Shown here piece by piece: positions 9,990 to 18,637 of a stretch of DNA of 64,000 nucleotides. Each line of letters starts with the position of its first letter. Position 1 is the stretch's first letter. The notes beneath the pieces are model-generated. The model was not told where the DNA came from. It did not search any database and was given only the letters and a program-made list of their open reading frames with translations. Both the position numbers and the translations under genes were made by a program. Source of the stretch: an uncultured Lachnospiraceae bacterium (GTDB lineage Bacteria > Bacillota > Clostridia > Lachnospirales > Lachnospiraceae); the NCBI GenBank assembly GCA_937965795.1, contig CALCMD010000102.1, forward strand, positions 1 through 64,000, given 5' to 3'.

Positions 9990-10773
9990 CATTGCGAGCG
10001 GCAGCAGCGGAAATTGCATTTACGCGGGAAGCGGCAGGACGGCGGTTCTGGTTGACGCAGGAATCAGCGGAAAGCGAATTGAGGAGGGGCTGAATTCCAT
10101 CGAAAGAAAAACGGCTGAGGTGGATGGGATTTTGATTACGCATGAACATTCCGACCATGTCAAAGGGCTTGGAGTGGTGGCCAGAAAGTATCATATTCCT
10201 ATTTATGCCACAGGAAAAACGATAGCGGCTTTAAAAGGAATGGGAACTCTTGGAAAAATAGAGGAGACCCTGTTCCATGAAGTCATTCCGGATGAAAAAT
10301 TTTTCATTAAGGACCTGGAAATCCTTCCTTTTTCGGTTCCGCATGATGCGGCAGATCCGGTGGCATACCGGGTAAACCACGGAAACCGGTCGGTGGGAGT
10401 GATTACGGACCTGGGCGTTTATTCGGATTACATAATCGAGCATTTGCAGGGACTGGATGCAGTGCTGATGGAGGCAAACCATGACATCAACATGCTTCAG
10501 GTAGGGCCTTATCCTTATTATTTAAAGCAGAGGATTCTCGGACAGAAAGGACACCTTTCCAATGAAAATGCCGGACGTCTGCTGTGCCGGATTCTCCATG
10601 ACGGGATGAAAGCAGTGCTTTTGGGACATCTGAGCAAGGAGAATAATTATGAAGCGCTGGCATTCGAGACTGTGTGCCAGGAAGTAACGCTGGGGGATAA
10701 TCCCTGGCGGGCGAAGGATTTCTTTATCAGTGTGGCAAAAAGGGATGAAAGATCCGCGTTTGTAAGTTTATAG
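9976..10773 (+). CDS. walJ: MBL-fold metallo-hydrolase, WalJ/YycJ type
   Basis: The 265-residue protein opens with the WalJ-type sequence FCSIASGSSGNC and has the metallo-beta-lactamase motif HEHSDH at 56-61, which binds two zinc ions. Further conserved parts include VPHDAADPVAYRV, TDLG and EANHD. WalJ/YycJ proteins act as 5'-exonuclease-like MBL hydrolases implicated in coordinating replication and cell-wall events. The gene overlaps the 3' end of coaE. The exact substrate cannot be read from sequence; the symbol is given by family resemblance. Confidence 0.85.
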   Translation: MDFCSIASGSSGNCIYAGSGRTAVLVDAGISGKRIEEGLNSIERKTAEVDGILITHEHSDHVKGLGVVARKYHIPIYATGKTIAALKGMGTLGKIEETLFHEVIPDEKFFIKDLEILPFSVPHDAADPVAYRVNHGNRSVGVITDLGVYSDYIIEHLQGLDAVLMEANHDINMLQVGPYPYYLKQRILGQKGHLSNENAGRLLCRILHDGMKAVLLGHLSKENNYEALAFETVCQEVTLGDNPWRAKDFFISVAKRDERSAFVSL

Positions 10774-10790
10774 AAGAGGAGACACAGAAA

Positions 10791-11063
10791 ATGAAAAGAA
10801 CAATCATAACAGTAGTAGGGAAAGATACCGTTGGAATTATTGCAAGAGTCTGCACTTACCTGGCAGAGAACAATGTGAATATTCTTGACATTTCACAGAC
10901 GATCGTGCAGGGTTTTTTTAATATGATGATGATTACGAACGCCAATGAAGCGGCAAAGGACTTCGGAGAACTGGCAAAAGAACTGAATCAGCTTGGCGAG
11001 GAGATCGGGGTAACCATCCGCTGCCAGCATGAGGACATCTTTAACAAAATGCACCGTATTTAA
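10791..11063 (+). CDS. ACT domain-containing protein (UPF0237)
   Basis: The 90-residue protein is essentially one ACT domain: [20 protein letters not shown] at the N-terminus, followed by ILDISQTI and the second beta-alpha-beta unit. ACT domains bind small ligands such as amino acids. UPF0237 genes are usually paired with a UPF0210/PFL-family gene, as here (22 bp downstream), which suggests a sensor for the partner. AGAGGAG precedes the ATG. No ligand is known. Confidence 0.9.
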   Translation: MKRTIITVVGKDTVGIIARVCTYLAENNVNILDISQTIVQGFFNMMMITNANEAAKDFGELAKELNQLGEEIGVTIRCQHEDIFNKMHRI

Positions 11064-11085
11064 TAAGACTGGAGGAAATGTCGTC

Positions 11086-12450
11086 ATGATAAATATCTTT
11101 GAAGTAAATGAGACAAATAAAATGATTACCCAGGAAAATCTGGACGTGCGGACGATTACACTGGGTATCAGTCTGCTGGACTGTGTGGATTCTGACTTAG
11201 AAAAAGTAAATCAGAACATTTATCAGAAGATCACGACAGTGGCAAAGGATTTGGTTGCTGCCGGCAAATATATTGAGCAGGAGTATGGGATTCCGATTGT
11301 AAACAAAAGAATTTCCGTTACGCCGATTGCGCTGGTGGGAGGCAATGCCTGTAAATGTCCGGAAGATTTTGTGACGATTGCAAAGACGCTGGACCGGGCG
11401 GCTCACGAGGTGGGTGTGAATTTTATTGGCGGATATTCCGCACTGGTGTCCAAGGGCATGACAAAAAGCGACGAATATCTGATTCGTTCCATTCCGGCGG
11501 CTCTGGCGCAGACAGAGCGCGTATGCAGTTCTGTAAATGTCGGTTCTACGAAATGCGGCATCAATATGGACGCCGTGCGGCTGATGGGGCAGATCATTAA
11601 GGAAACGGCAGAACTTACAAAAGAAAATGATTCTCTCGGCTGCGCAAAGCTGGTGGTATTCTGCAACGCACCGGATGATAACCCGTTTATGGCGGGGGCG
11701 TTCCACGGCGTGACGGAAGCCGATGCGATTATTAACGTAGGCGTCAGCGGACCGGGAGTCGTCAAGACGGCGCTGGAACAGGTCAGGGGAGAGAGCTTTG
11801 AAGTTCTCTGCGAGACGATCAAGAAGACGGCGTTTAAAGTGACACGTGTCGGACAGTTAGTGGCGCAGGAGGCTTCGAAGATGCTGAACATTCCTTTTGG
11901 TATCATTGATCTGTCTCTGGCTCCTACTCCTGCGATCGGAGACAGTGTGGCGGATATTCTCTGCGAGATTGGCCTGGAACATGCGGGGGCGCCGGGAACC
12001 ACAGCGGCTCTTGCACTTTTAAATGATCAGGTGAAAAAAGGCGGCGTAATGGCTTCCTCTTATGTGGGCGGTTTAAGCGGTGCGTTTATTCCGGTCAGTG
12101 AAGATCAGGGCATGATCGATGCGGTACAGGCGGGCGCTCTGACGCTGGAGAAGCTGGAAGCGATGACCTGTGTATGCTCCGTGGGACTGGATATGATCGC
12201 GATTCCGGGCGATACGAAAGATACGACGATTTCCGGTATCATTGCGGATGAGATGGCGATCGGAATGGTGAATCAGAAAACGACGGCGGTGCGTCTGATT
12301 CCGGTGATTGGAAAAGGCGTAGGCGAGATCGTAGAATTCGGCGGGCTTCTGGGCTATGCGCCGATCATGCCGGTCAACCGCTTTGGCTGTGATTCTTTTG
12401 TGAACCGTACAGGAAGAATCCCGGCGCCGATTCACAGCTTTAAAAATTAA
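11086..12450 (+). CDS. PFL family protein (UPF0210/DUF711)
   Basis: The 454-residue protein starts [19 protein letters not shown] (11071-11075) is 10 bp before ATG 11086, whereas the longer ORF would overlap the ACT gene. Signature stretches include [16 protein letters not shown] (here [15 protein letters not shown]), [12 protein letters not shown] and the glycine-rich region [14 protein letters not shown] near the C-terminus. The fold is related to pyruvate formate-lyase/ribonucleotide reductase barrels, but no glycyl-radical motif is evident and no reaction is established. It is the last gene of the polA operon and ends next to a truncated repeat. Confidence 0.9.
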   Translation: MINIFEVNETNKMITQENLDVRTITLGISLLDCVDSDLEKVNQNIYQKITTVAKDLVAAGKYIEQEYGIPIVNKRISVTPIALVGGNACKCPEDFVTIAKTLDRAAHEVGVNFIGGYSALVSKGMTKSDEYLIRSIPAALAQTERVCSSVNVGSTKCGINMDAVRLMGQIIKETAELTKENDSLGCAKLVVFCNAPDDNPFMAGAFHGVTEADAIINVGVSGPGVVKTALEQVRGESFEVLCETIKKTAFKVTRVGQLVAQEASKMLNIPFGIIDLSLAPTPAIGDSVADILCEIGLEHAGAPGTTAALALLNDQVKKGGVMASSYVGGLSGAFIPVSEDQGMIDAVQAGALTLEKLEAMTCVCSVGLDMIAIPGDTKDTTISGIIADEMAIGMVNQKTTAVRLIPVIGKGVGEIVEFGGLLGYAPIMPVNRFGCDSFVNRTGRIPAPIHSFKN

Positions 12451-12458
12451 AAAATTCT

Positions 12459-12518
12459 GTAACTATTCAGAACAGGTCGAAGCACTTGCTGCTGAGACCG
12501 TAAAAACATGATTCAAGA
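12459..12518. repeat. Truncated family-A miniature element (copy A1)
   Basis: The first 60 bp match the left part of the complete copies at 34597 and 52629, starting with GTAACTATTCAG; the internal hairpin and right terminal repeat are missing. It lies between two converging genes, 8 bp after the PFL gene stop and 9 bp before the tmcAL stop. Confidence 0.8.
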
Positions 12519-12527
12519 AATTCTTTC

Positions 12528-13793
12528 TTATTCAAAGATAACAAGTTTCTGCTGATATTCCGTATAGGAATGTTGGCGGAATCTGTTCGTCACCACGCTT
12601 TGATAAACATGCGATGCGAAAAGATCGTTTTGAAGAAAAGACATTTCCTCAGGCGAAAGGATTTTTTCTGCATCGGCGAGTTTGGTGATAAGCGGTATGC
12701 GGCTCTTCTCTTTTATTTCATGTAAAAGAGGAGAGCTTTCTTTTCGAAAGCCGAGCAATCTGGCGTATCCATTCCAGCCGTTCCTTTTCTGACAGGCCAC
12801 ATCTTCTGCGCGGATATTCAGCAGGATATGAAAAAGACAGCGGCGGATGCGGCTTTCCGTGTACTGCTTTGTCTTTATAAGAGAAGTAAACTGTTCAAAG
12901 TTTTCAAATGCCGGGAGCAGCCGGAAAATCCGCTTTGCAAGTTCTTCCGATACATCCTGAAACACGGTCAGTTCCGCAGAAGAAGAAAAGGACAAAAGCC
13001 GGTAATGGAGCGGCAAAGAAAAATCTCTGCTGCGAACAGGACATGATCTTTTGAACTCCCGCTGTAAAATCCTGTATGCACGGGAGGGCATTTCTGTTTT
13101 TATTGTTTCCGGAAGCGTAAAGGTTCCGGAAACGTGCGTCTCCAGAAGGTTTCGAAGGGCGGTAGCAGAGCTGAAACCTTCGTCCGTTGTTTTGGAGTGA
13201 TAAGCGCCGCCCGTGCGCGGGATAGTGAAAGGTTCCAGTGCGCTGCCCTGTCTGCGAATGGATTTGAGATACTCGATTCCAAGAATGTTATTCGGCTCCT
13301 GTAAAGCGGAAAAATCATAGGTTTCTGTGGAGGACAGGCTGAAATATGCCTTTAAAGCCTCGCTGGATGAAAGGGGAAAGGTATTCCCGGCTTTTAAGTT
13401 TTCTTTCAGGTATGAGAGGTATTCCTTTGGTTCTTCTGTCAGGATTTCGGCGGTTTTCTGGAGAAAAGAGAGATCGCCGCATTCACTTCCGAAGCACAAA
13501 GTATCCACAACGCCCAGGGAGTCCAGCAAAGACACAGCGCCCGAAGCGAAATATTCCGCGCTTCCCAGGGCGTAAGGGATGGGAAGCTCCAGCACAAGGT
13601 CAGCGCCGCAGGAAAGAGCCATTTCCGTGCGGGCATATTTATCCAGAAGGGCAGGCGCCCCCCGCTGCACGAAATTTCCGCTCATGACGACGATACAGAA
13701 ATCCGCCCCGGAAATTCGTTTCGCTTCCTGCATATGCCAGGCGTGTCCGTTGTGAAAAGGATTGTATTCGGCAATCAGACCGACAGTTCTCAT
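12528..13793 (-). CDS. tmcAL: tRNA(Met) cytidine acetate ligase
   Basis: The 421-residue protein begins MRTVGLIAEYNPFHNGH, the nucleotidyltransferase motif of the TmcAL (YlbM/DUF795) family, followed by SGNFVQRGAPALLDK and the conserved GSECG. The family uses acetate and ATP to acetylate the wobble cytidine of elongator tRNA-Met. The substrate acetate is the end product of the adjacent pta-ackA pair; that neighbourhood is common in Firmicutes and need not be regulatory. AGGAGG lies 6 bp before the start on the minus strand. It converges with the polA operon. Confidence 0.93.
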   Translation of the reverse strand: MRTVGLIAEYNPFHNGHAWHMQEAKRISGADFCIVVMSGNFVQRGAPALLDKYARTEMALSCGADLVLELPIPYALGSAEYFASGAVSLLDSLGVVDTLCFGSECGDLSFLQKTAEILTEEPKEYLSYLKENLKAGNTFPLSSSEALKAYFSLSSTETYDFSALQEPNNILGIEYLKSIRRQGSALEPFTIPRTGGAYHSKTTDEGFSSATALRNLLETHVSGTFTLPETIKTEMPSRAYRILQREFKRSCPVRSRDFSLPLHYRLLSFSSSAELTVFQDVSEELAKRIFRLLPAFENFEQFTSLIKTKQYTESRIRRCLFHILLNIRAEDVACQKRNGWNGYARLLGFRKESSPLLHEIKEKSRIPLITKLADAEKILSPEEMSFLQNDLFASHVYQSVVTNRFRQHSYTEYQQKLVIFE

Positions 13794-13868
13794 AGAGATA
13801 CCTCCTGAAGTTTTTAAATTAAGTATAGCTGGAAATAGGTGTTTTGTATACCAAAATATACATATTAA

Positions 13869-14933
<1,065 letters not shown>

Positions 14934-14964
14934 GAAGTGATCTTAAATTTAGGAGGAAAATGAA

Positions 14965-16155
14965 ATGAACGTGTTGGTTATTAACTGCGGAAGCTCTTCC
15001 CTGAAATATCAGTTAATCAATTCTGATACAGAGGAAGTTTTAGCAAAAGGTCTTTGTGAGAGAATCGGAATCGACGGAAGGCTGGTATATCAGAAAGCAG
15101 GCTGTGACAAGGAGATTACAGAAGCGCCGATGCCGACGCACAAAGAGGCGATTCAGATGGTTCTGGATGCCCTGGTAAATGAAAAGACAGGTGCGATCGC
15201 AAGTCTTGCAGAGGTAAATGCGGTAGGACACCGTATCGTGCATGGAGGTGAGAAATTCGCTTCCTCCGCAGTCATTACAGATGAGATGATGGCAGCAGTT
15301 GCAGAGTGCAACGATCTGGCGCCGCTTCATAATCCGGCAAACCTGATCGGTATCAATGCCTGCAAGGAACTGATGCCGAATGTACCGATGGTAGGTGTGT
15401 TCGACACCGCATTTCATCAGACGATGCCTGCGAAAGCATATCTGTACGGGCTTCCGTATGAGTACTACGAGAAATATAAAGTAAGAAGATACGGTTTCCA
15501 CGGAACCTCCCACAGTTTTGTTTCCAAGCATACGGCGGAGTTTCTGGGAATGGATTTGAACAATTCCAAAATTATCGTGTGTCATCTGGGAAACGGCGCT
15601 TCCATCAGCGCTGTAAAAGACGGCAAGTGTGTAGATACGTCCATGGGTCTGACGCCGCTTGAGGGTCTGGTCATGGGAACACGTTCCGGCGACATCGATC
15701 CGGCAATCATGGAGTTTCTGGCAAAGAAAGAAAATCTGGATATTGCGGGCGTGATGAATGTACTGAACAAGAAATCCGGCGTATTCGGGCTTTCCAAAGA
15801 GCTTTCCAGTGATTTCCGCGATCTGGAAGAGGGCATGAACAACGGAAACGAGTATGCGGCAAATGCGCTGGAAGTGTTCTGTTATCGTGTGGCAAAATAT
15901 GTTGGTTCTTATGTGGCGGCATTAAATGGCGTGGACGCAATCGCATTTACCGCAGGCATTGGTGAAAATGCGGGAATCGTGCGTGAGAAGGTTTGCGCAT
16001 ATCTTGGCTATCTGGGAATCAAGCTGGATGCGGAAGCAAACAGCAAGAGGGGTGAGGACATCCTGATCTCTACACCGGATTCCAAAGTAAAGGTAGCAGT
16101 CATTCCTACAAACGAAGAACTGGCAATCTGCCGCGAGACGGTAGCGCTGGTATAA
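14965..16155 (+). CDS. ackA: Acetate kinase
   Basis: The 396-residue ASKHA-fold enzyme makes acetate and ATP from acetyl phosphate and ADP. Visible hallmarks are VLVINCGSSSLKYQL (phosphate 1), the signature NPANLIGI, HGTSHSFVS, HLGNGASISAVK and GDIDPAI. AGGAGG is 8 bp before the ATG. It is the second gene of the pta-ackA unit. A family-B miniature element starts 16 bp after its stop. Confidence 0.97.
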   Translation: MNVLVINCGSSSLKYQLINSDTEEVLAKGLCERIGIDGRLVYQKAGCDKEITEAPMPTHKEAIQMVLDALVNEKTGAIASLAEVNAVGHRIVHGGEKFASSAVITDEMMAAVAECNDLAPLHNPANLIGINACKELMPNVPMVGVFDTAFHQTMPAKAYLYGLPYEYYEKYKVRRYGFHGTSHSFVSKHTAEFLGMDLNNSKIIVCHLGNGASISAVKDGKCVDTSMGLTPLEGLVMGTRSGDIDPAIMEFLAKKENLDIAGVMNVLNKKSGVFGLSKELSSDFRDLEEGMNNGNEYAANALEVFCYRVAKYVGSYVAALNGVDAIAFTAGIGENAGIVREKVCAYLGYLGIKLDAEANSKRGEDILISTPDSKVKVAVIPTNEELAICRETVALV

Positions 16156-16170
16156 AGGATGTCATTTTAA

Positions 16171-16344
16171 GTAACTATTCAGCCATGCAGCCAGATGCGG
16201 CATATGAGCGGCGCAAGCTTGCTTGCAGAGCACATGATGTGCATCTGGCTATATGGCGTTTAGCCATAAGCGAGAATCCAGCTGCGGTAGCAGCGAAAAA
16301 GCAGCGTAAGCTGCGGATTCGAGCCTGGATGGCTGAATAGTTAC
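16171..16344. repeat. Family-B miniature element (copy B1), 174 bp
   Basis: The ends form a 16-bp perfect inverted repeat (GTAACTATTCAGCCAT with ATGGCTGAATAGTTAC). Internal palindromes include CCAGATGC with GCATCTGG and TATGGC with GCCATA. It is the same length as, and differs at three positions from, the copy at 26512. The outer 12 bp equal those of family A. No coding capacity is seen, so it is a non-autonomous, MITE-like element. The flanking 8-mers CATTTTAA and CATGTAAC agree at only 5 of 8 positions, perhaps a decayed target duplication. Confidence 0.85.
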
Positions 16345-16356
16345 CATGTAACAAAC

Positions 16357-16402
16357 TTGTCAAGATTTTTTTCTTGACAAAAGAATACAGGATGAGTATA
16401 AT
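16357..16402 (+). promoter_or_regulatory. Promoter with palindrome over the -35 box, before DUF177-rpmF
   Basis: TTGACA (16374-16379), 17-bp spacer, TATAAT (16397-16402): a perfect sigma-A promoter. TTGTCAAGA (16357-16365) and TCTTGACAA (16372-16380) form a perfect 9-bp inverted repeat around six T that covers the -35 box, so it is a possible operator. A very similar promoter precedes ylxM at 26696-26742. Confidence 0.75.
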
Positions 16403-16429
16403 AGCAAAGGTGTGAATAGGAGAGACTTT

Positions 16430-16948
16430 ATGCTGATTGACTTAGCCAGAATTGCGAATAGCGGGGAAAAGATAATACAGATAGAAGTACCCTATGAGCC
16501 GGAGGTATTTTCAACCGCTCTGGGAGAATTTCCTCTTATGAATAAAACACCGGTTTCTCTCACGATTCAGAATAAGGGAAATCAGGAATTGAAGATTGCG
16601 GGAAAGATGTCATTTGAGGCTGTTATTCCGTGCAGCCGCTGTCTTACAGATGTATTGACAGAGATTGTCCTGGATTTTGTAAAGGATGTGGACATGAAGG
16701 TTCATGCGTCAGAGAAGATAGAAGAGCTGGACGAACAGAGCTTTATGGATGGATACAGCCTGGACGTAGATGCGCTTGTTTATGGTGAGATGTTAGTGAA
16801 CTGGCCAGTGAAGGTGCTATGCAGGGAAGAATGTAAAGGGATTTGCAGTACTTGCGGCGCTGATCTGAATCTGGGAACCTGCGGCTGTGACAGTACAGAT
16901 TTTGATCCGAGGATGGCAAAGATCCGTGATATTTTTAATGGATTTTAA
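16430..16948 (+). CDS. DUF177 (YceD-type) protein upstream of L32
   Basis: The 172-residue protein belongs to the DUF177/YceD family, almost always encoded directly before rpmF and linked to 23S rRNA accumulation. The IPCSRCLTDV motif is in the middle and a Cys-rich end reads CREECKGICSTCGADLNLG, probably zinc-binding. ATG 16430 is preferred because AGGAGA (16418-16423) is 6 bp upstream; the GTG at 16412 would extend it by six residues without a ribosome site. It is co-transcribed with rpmF 86 bp downstream. Confidence 0.9.
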   Translation: MLIDLARIANSGEKIIQIEVPYEPEVFSTALGEFPLMNKTPVSLTIQNKGNQELKIAGKMSFEAVIPCSRCLTDVLTEIVLDFVKDVDMKVHASEKIEELDEQSFMDGYSLDVDALVYGEMLVNWPVKVLCREECKGICSTCGADLNLGTCGCDSTDFDPRMAKIRDIFNGF

Positions 16949-17034
16949 CGATTCAAACAGCAGACTCGAAAATGCTTTGCATTTCCTATTGAGGCTGTTC
17001 TGAAAGGTTTAGCAAATTTAAGGAGGTGTAAACC

Positions 17035-17214
17035 ATGTCAATCTGTCCGAAGAATAAATCTTCCAAAGGAAGAAGAGACAAGAGAAGAGCAAACTGGAAA
17101 ATGGCTGCTCCGAACTTGGTAAAATGCAGTAAGTGCGGCGAACTGATGATGTCACACAGAGTCTGCAAAAACTGCGGAACATACAACAAAAAAGAAATCG
17201 TTACTGTTGACTAA
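17035..17214 (+). CDS. rpmF: 50S ribosomal protein L32
   Basis: A 59-residue basic protein beginning MSICPKNKSSKGRRDKRRANW. Four cysteines (C31, C34, C44, C47) form a CxxC...CxxC zinc ribbon, so this is the zinc-dependent L32 form. AAGGAGGT lies about 8 bp before the ATG. It is the second gene of the DUF177 operon and is followed by a terminator. Confidence 0.97.
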   Translation: MSICPKNKSSKGRRDKRRANWKMAAPNLVKCSKCGELMMSHRVCKNCGTYNKKEIVTVD

Positions 17215-17227
17215 TGCAGGGCGCGAG

Positions 17228-17260
17228 ACCTTTCGGGAATTCCGGAAGGTTTTCTTTTTT
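17228..17260 (+). terminator. Rho-independent terminator after rpmF
   Basis: ACCTTTCGG (17228-17236) pairs with TCCGGAAGGT side (17241-17250), followed by TTTCTTTTTT. Confidence 0.85.
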
Positions 17261-17312
17261 GGCATAACCGGATAGATTTCAATAAGATTCTGCTGGGAAT
17301 TTTGGCGGGCAG

Positions 17313-17322
17313 GTGGTATAAT
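17313..17322 (+). promoter_or_regulatory. Putative extended -10 promoter of the cytidylate-kinase-like gene
   Basis: TGGTATAAT ends at 17322, an extended -10 box. No clear -35 is seen. The following 90-bp leader contains no ORF and no clear riboswitch. Confidence 0.45.
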
Positions 17323-17412
17323 GAAACATCATACGATGTATACGTCAAAGAAAGCGACGGAGACACAGTACACCGGTTATGATATTACCACAGAGGCAGG
17401 GGAGGGATTTCT

Positions 17413-17898
17413 ATGAACTTAGTCATTACAATCAGCCGCCGTTTCGGAACAGGCGCAAGTATGATAGCACAGGAGCTGTCTGAGAAACTGGGTGTTCCGG
17501 TATATGATAAAGCCTGTATCAGAGAGAGGGTGCAGAACAGCTCTTATGAGGCGGAGAAAGAAACGATACAAAAACTGGCTCAGAGCCCGTGTATTATACT
17601 GGGGCGCTGTGCATCAGAGATTTTGAAAGACCAGCAGAATGTATTCAATATCTATGTTTGTGCTGATAAAGAGGATCGGATTAAACGGATTATGATGCTT
17701 GAGTCAGTATCTTATGAAGAGGCCAGAGAAAAAGTAGAGCGGACGGACAGAGAAAGAGCCGATTACTACTATGAGCATACAGGAAAGTCATGGGGGGACG
17801 TCAACAATTATCATATGATTCTCGATACGTCCCGCCTGGGAGTGGAAAACTGCGCGGATATTCTGATGCGCTACTTTGAAAGAAAAGAATACATATAG
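17413..17898 (+). CDS. Cytidylate kinase-like family protein
   Basis: The 161-residue protein opens MNLVITISRRFGTGASMIAQ, the degenerate P-loop start of the cytidylate-kinase-like (AAA_26) family, followed by LGVPVYDKACI, CIILGRCASEIL and the lid-like RIKRIMMLESVSYEEAREKVERTD. Family members are common in Clostridia and are thought to be nucleotide kinases; the substrate is unknown. It is shorter than the usual ~200 residues. GGGGAGGG precedes the ATG. It lies alone between rpmF and a large structured non-coding region. Confidence 0.8.
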   Translation: MNLVITISRRFGTGASMIAQELSEKLGVPVYDKACIRERVQNSSYEAEKETIQKLAQSPCIILGRCASEILKDQQNVFNIYVCADKEDRIKRIMMLESVSYEEAREKVERTDRERADYYYEHTGKSWGDVNNYHMILDTSRLGVENCADILMRYFERKEYI

Positions 17899-17902
17899 AA
17901 GA

Positions 17903-17932
17903 AAAGCCAGGCTGAAAGAGGTCTGGTTTTTT
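17903..17932 (+). terminator. Weak terminator-like hairpin after the cytidylate-kinase-like gene
   Basis: AAAA-CCAG on the left pairs with CTGGTTTT on the right with one bulged G, followed by TT and C. It could end the upstream transcript, or on the other strand end a transcript from the structured region. Confidence 0.5.
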
Positions 17933-17956
17933 CTTACTTATAAGGTCTCCAATTCT

Positions 17957-18529
17957 GGTTTGGCGGGGAGGTTGTGTTCCTTCCGTACGTTTGCGGAATC
18001 GATAGTTCTTTTACTTACCCCGGACGCCGGGGAGTCTGCACCATATCCCACACGGACTGGGGCAACGCTCCGATGAACTTCCGGCTCACTCCGACTAAAG
18101 AACACTCAGGAGAGCCTTCGTGTCCAAGTCTCCGTAGGCCGGTGATTTCATCTCCACTAAAAGCGCCCCTGAAATGTCCGCTTAGGAATATGGGGCAGGC
18201 TTTCCGGCTGGGTAGTGGATAGCGAAGGAGGAAGTGTGGCGGCACAAAGGGTTCCGGGCGCAGCGGAATCAGTGGTGGATGGCATTTTTGTGCGTCTGCT
18301 CCGCCAATACGCAGCAGGCCGGGGAGAAACGTATCACGAAGCAAACAATTTGGGGGCGGTTAGGGAAGTTCGGGAAATCCACTCCTTAGAAAGTGCGAGG
18401 TGAAGAGCGCTCTCGCGATGAACCCGCACATTCTTAGGAGTTAGTTTCCGAATTCCCTGCCCCCGTTTGCGTGAGATACGTTTTCATCCGGCCTGCGTAC
18501 GGGATGGACGCGATCTCCCCCGCCAAACC
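17957..18529. ncRNA. Candidate large structured non-coding RNA (about 573 nt)
   Basis: There is no credible gene in the 739 bp between 17899 and 18637; small ORFs here have no ribosome sites or family features. The ends close with GGTTTGGCGGGG (17957-17968) against CCCCGCCAAACC (18518-18529), 12 bp. Inside are local hairpins (TTCCG/CGGAA at 17981-17998; CCCCGG-acg-CCGGGG at 18018-18032; AGTCTG/CGGACT at 18033-18058; GCACAAA/TTTGTGC at 18242 and 18287) and a nested long-range set: GCAGGCCGG (18314) with CCGGCCTGC (18488), AACGTATC (18328) with GATACGTT (18475), GCAAAC (18341) with GTTTGC (18465), GGGGGC (18352) with GCCCCC (18459). Size and complexity resemble the OLE, ROOL and GOLLD classes of large ornate RNAs. 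It is not RNase P RNA or tmRNA by their signature sequences. Strand uncertain; plus fits the neighbours. Function unknown. Confidence 0.75.
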
Positions 18530-18582
18530 GTGATTGAAAAACGTCCTTGCAATGAAGGTATCAAGGCACGGCAAAAAATCTA

Positions 18583-18611
18583 TTGATTTTTATAATGATG
18601 TCTAGTATATT
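18583..18611 (+). promoter_or_regulatory. Putative promoter of the plsX operon
   Basis: TTGATT (18583-18588), 17-bp spacer, TATATT (18606-18611), 27 bp before the plsX start. It lies just after the structured region, so plsX need not depend on transcription through it. Confidence 0.6.
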
Positions 18612-18637
18612 ATCTATAGTAAACAGGAGGAAGAATT

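Noticed and set aside
11029..11085. Longer N-terminus for the PFL family protein
   Set aside because: It would overlap the ACT gene, while GGAGG is suitably placed for ATG 11086.
16175..16363. Small ORF inside the family-B element as a transposase remnant
   Set aside because: It is a by-product of the palindromes and is not similar to any transposase.
17974..18403. Short ORFs within the structured region
   Set aside because: They overlap on both strands, lack ribosome sites, are Pro/Arg-rich as expected of paired GC-rich RNA, and cross the helices.
17957..18529. RNase P RNA, tmRNA or group II intron
   Set aside because: The GAGGAAAGTCC-type core of RNase P, the tRNA-like ends of tmRNA and the domain V/GTGYG ends of a group II intron are not seen.
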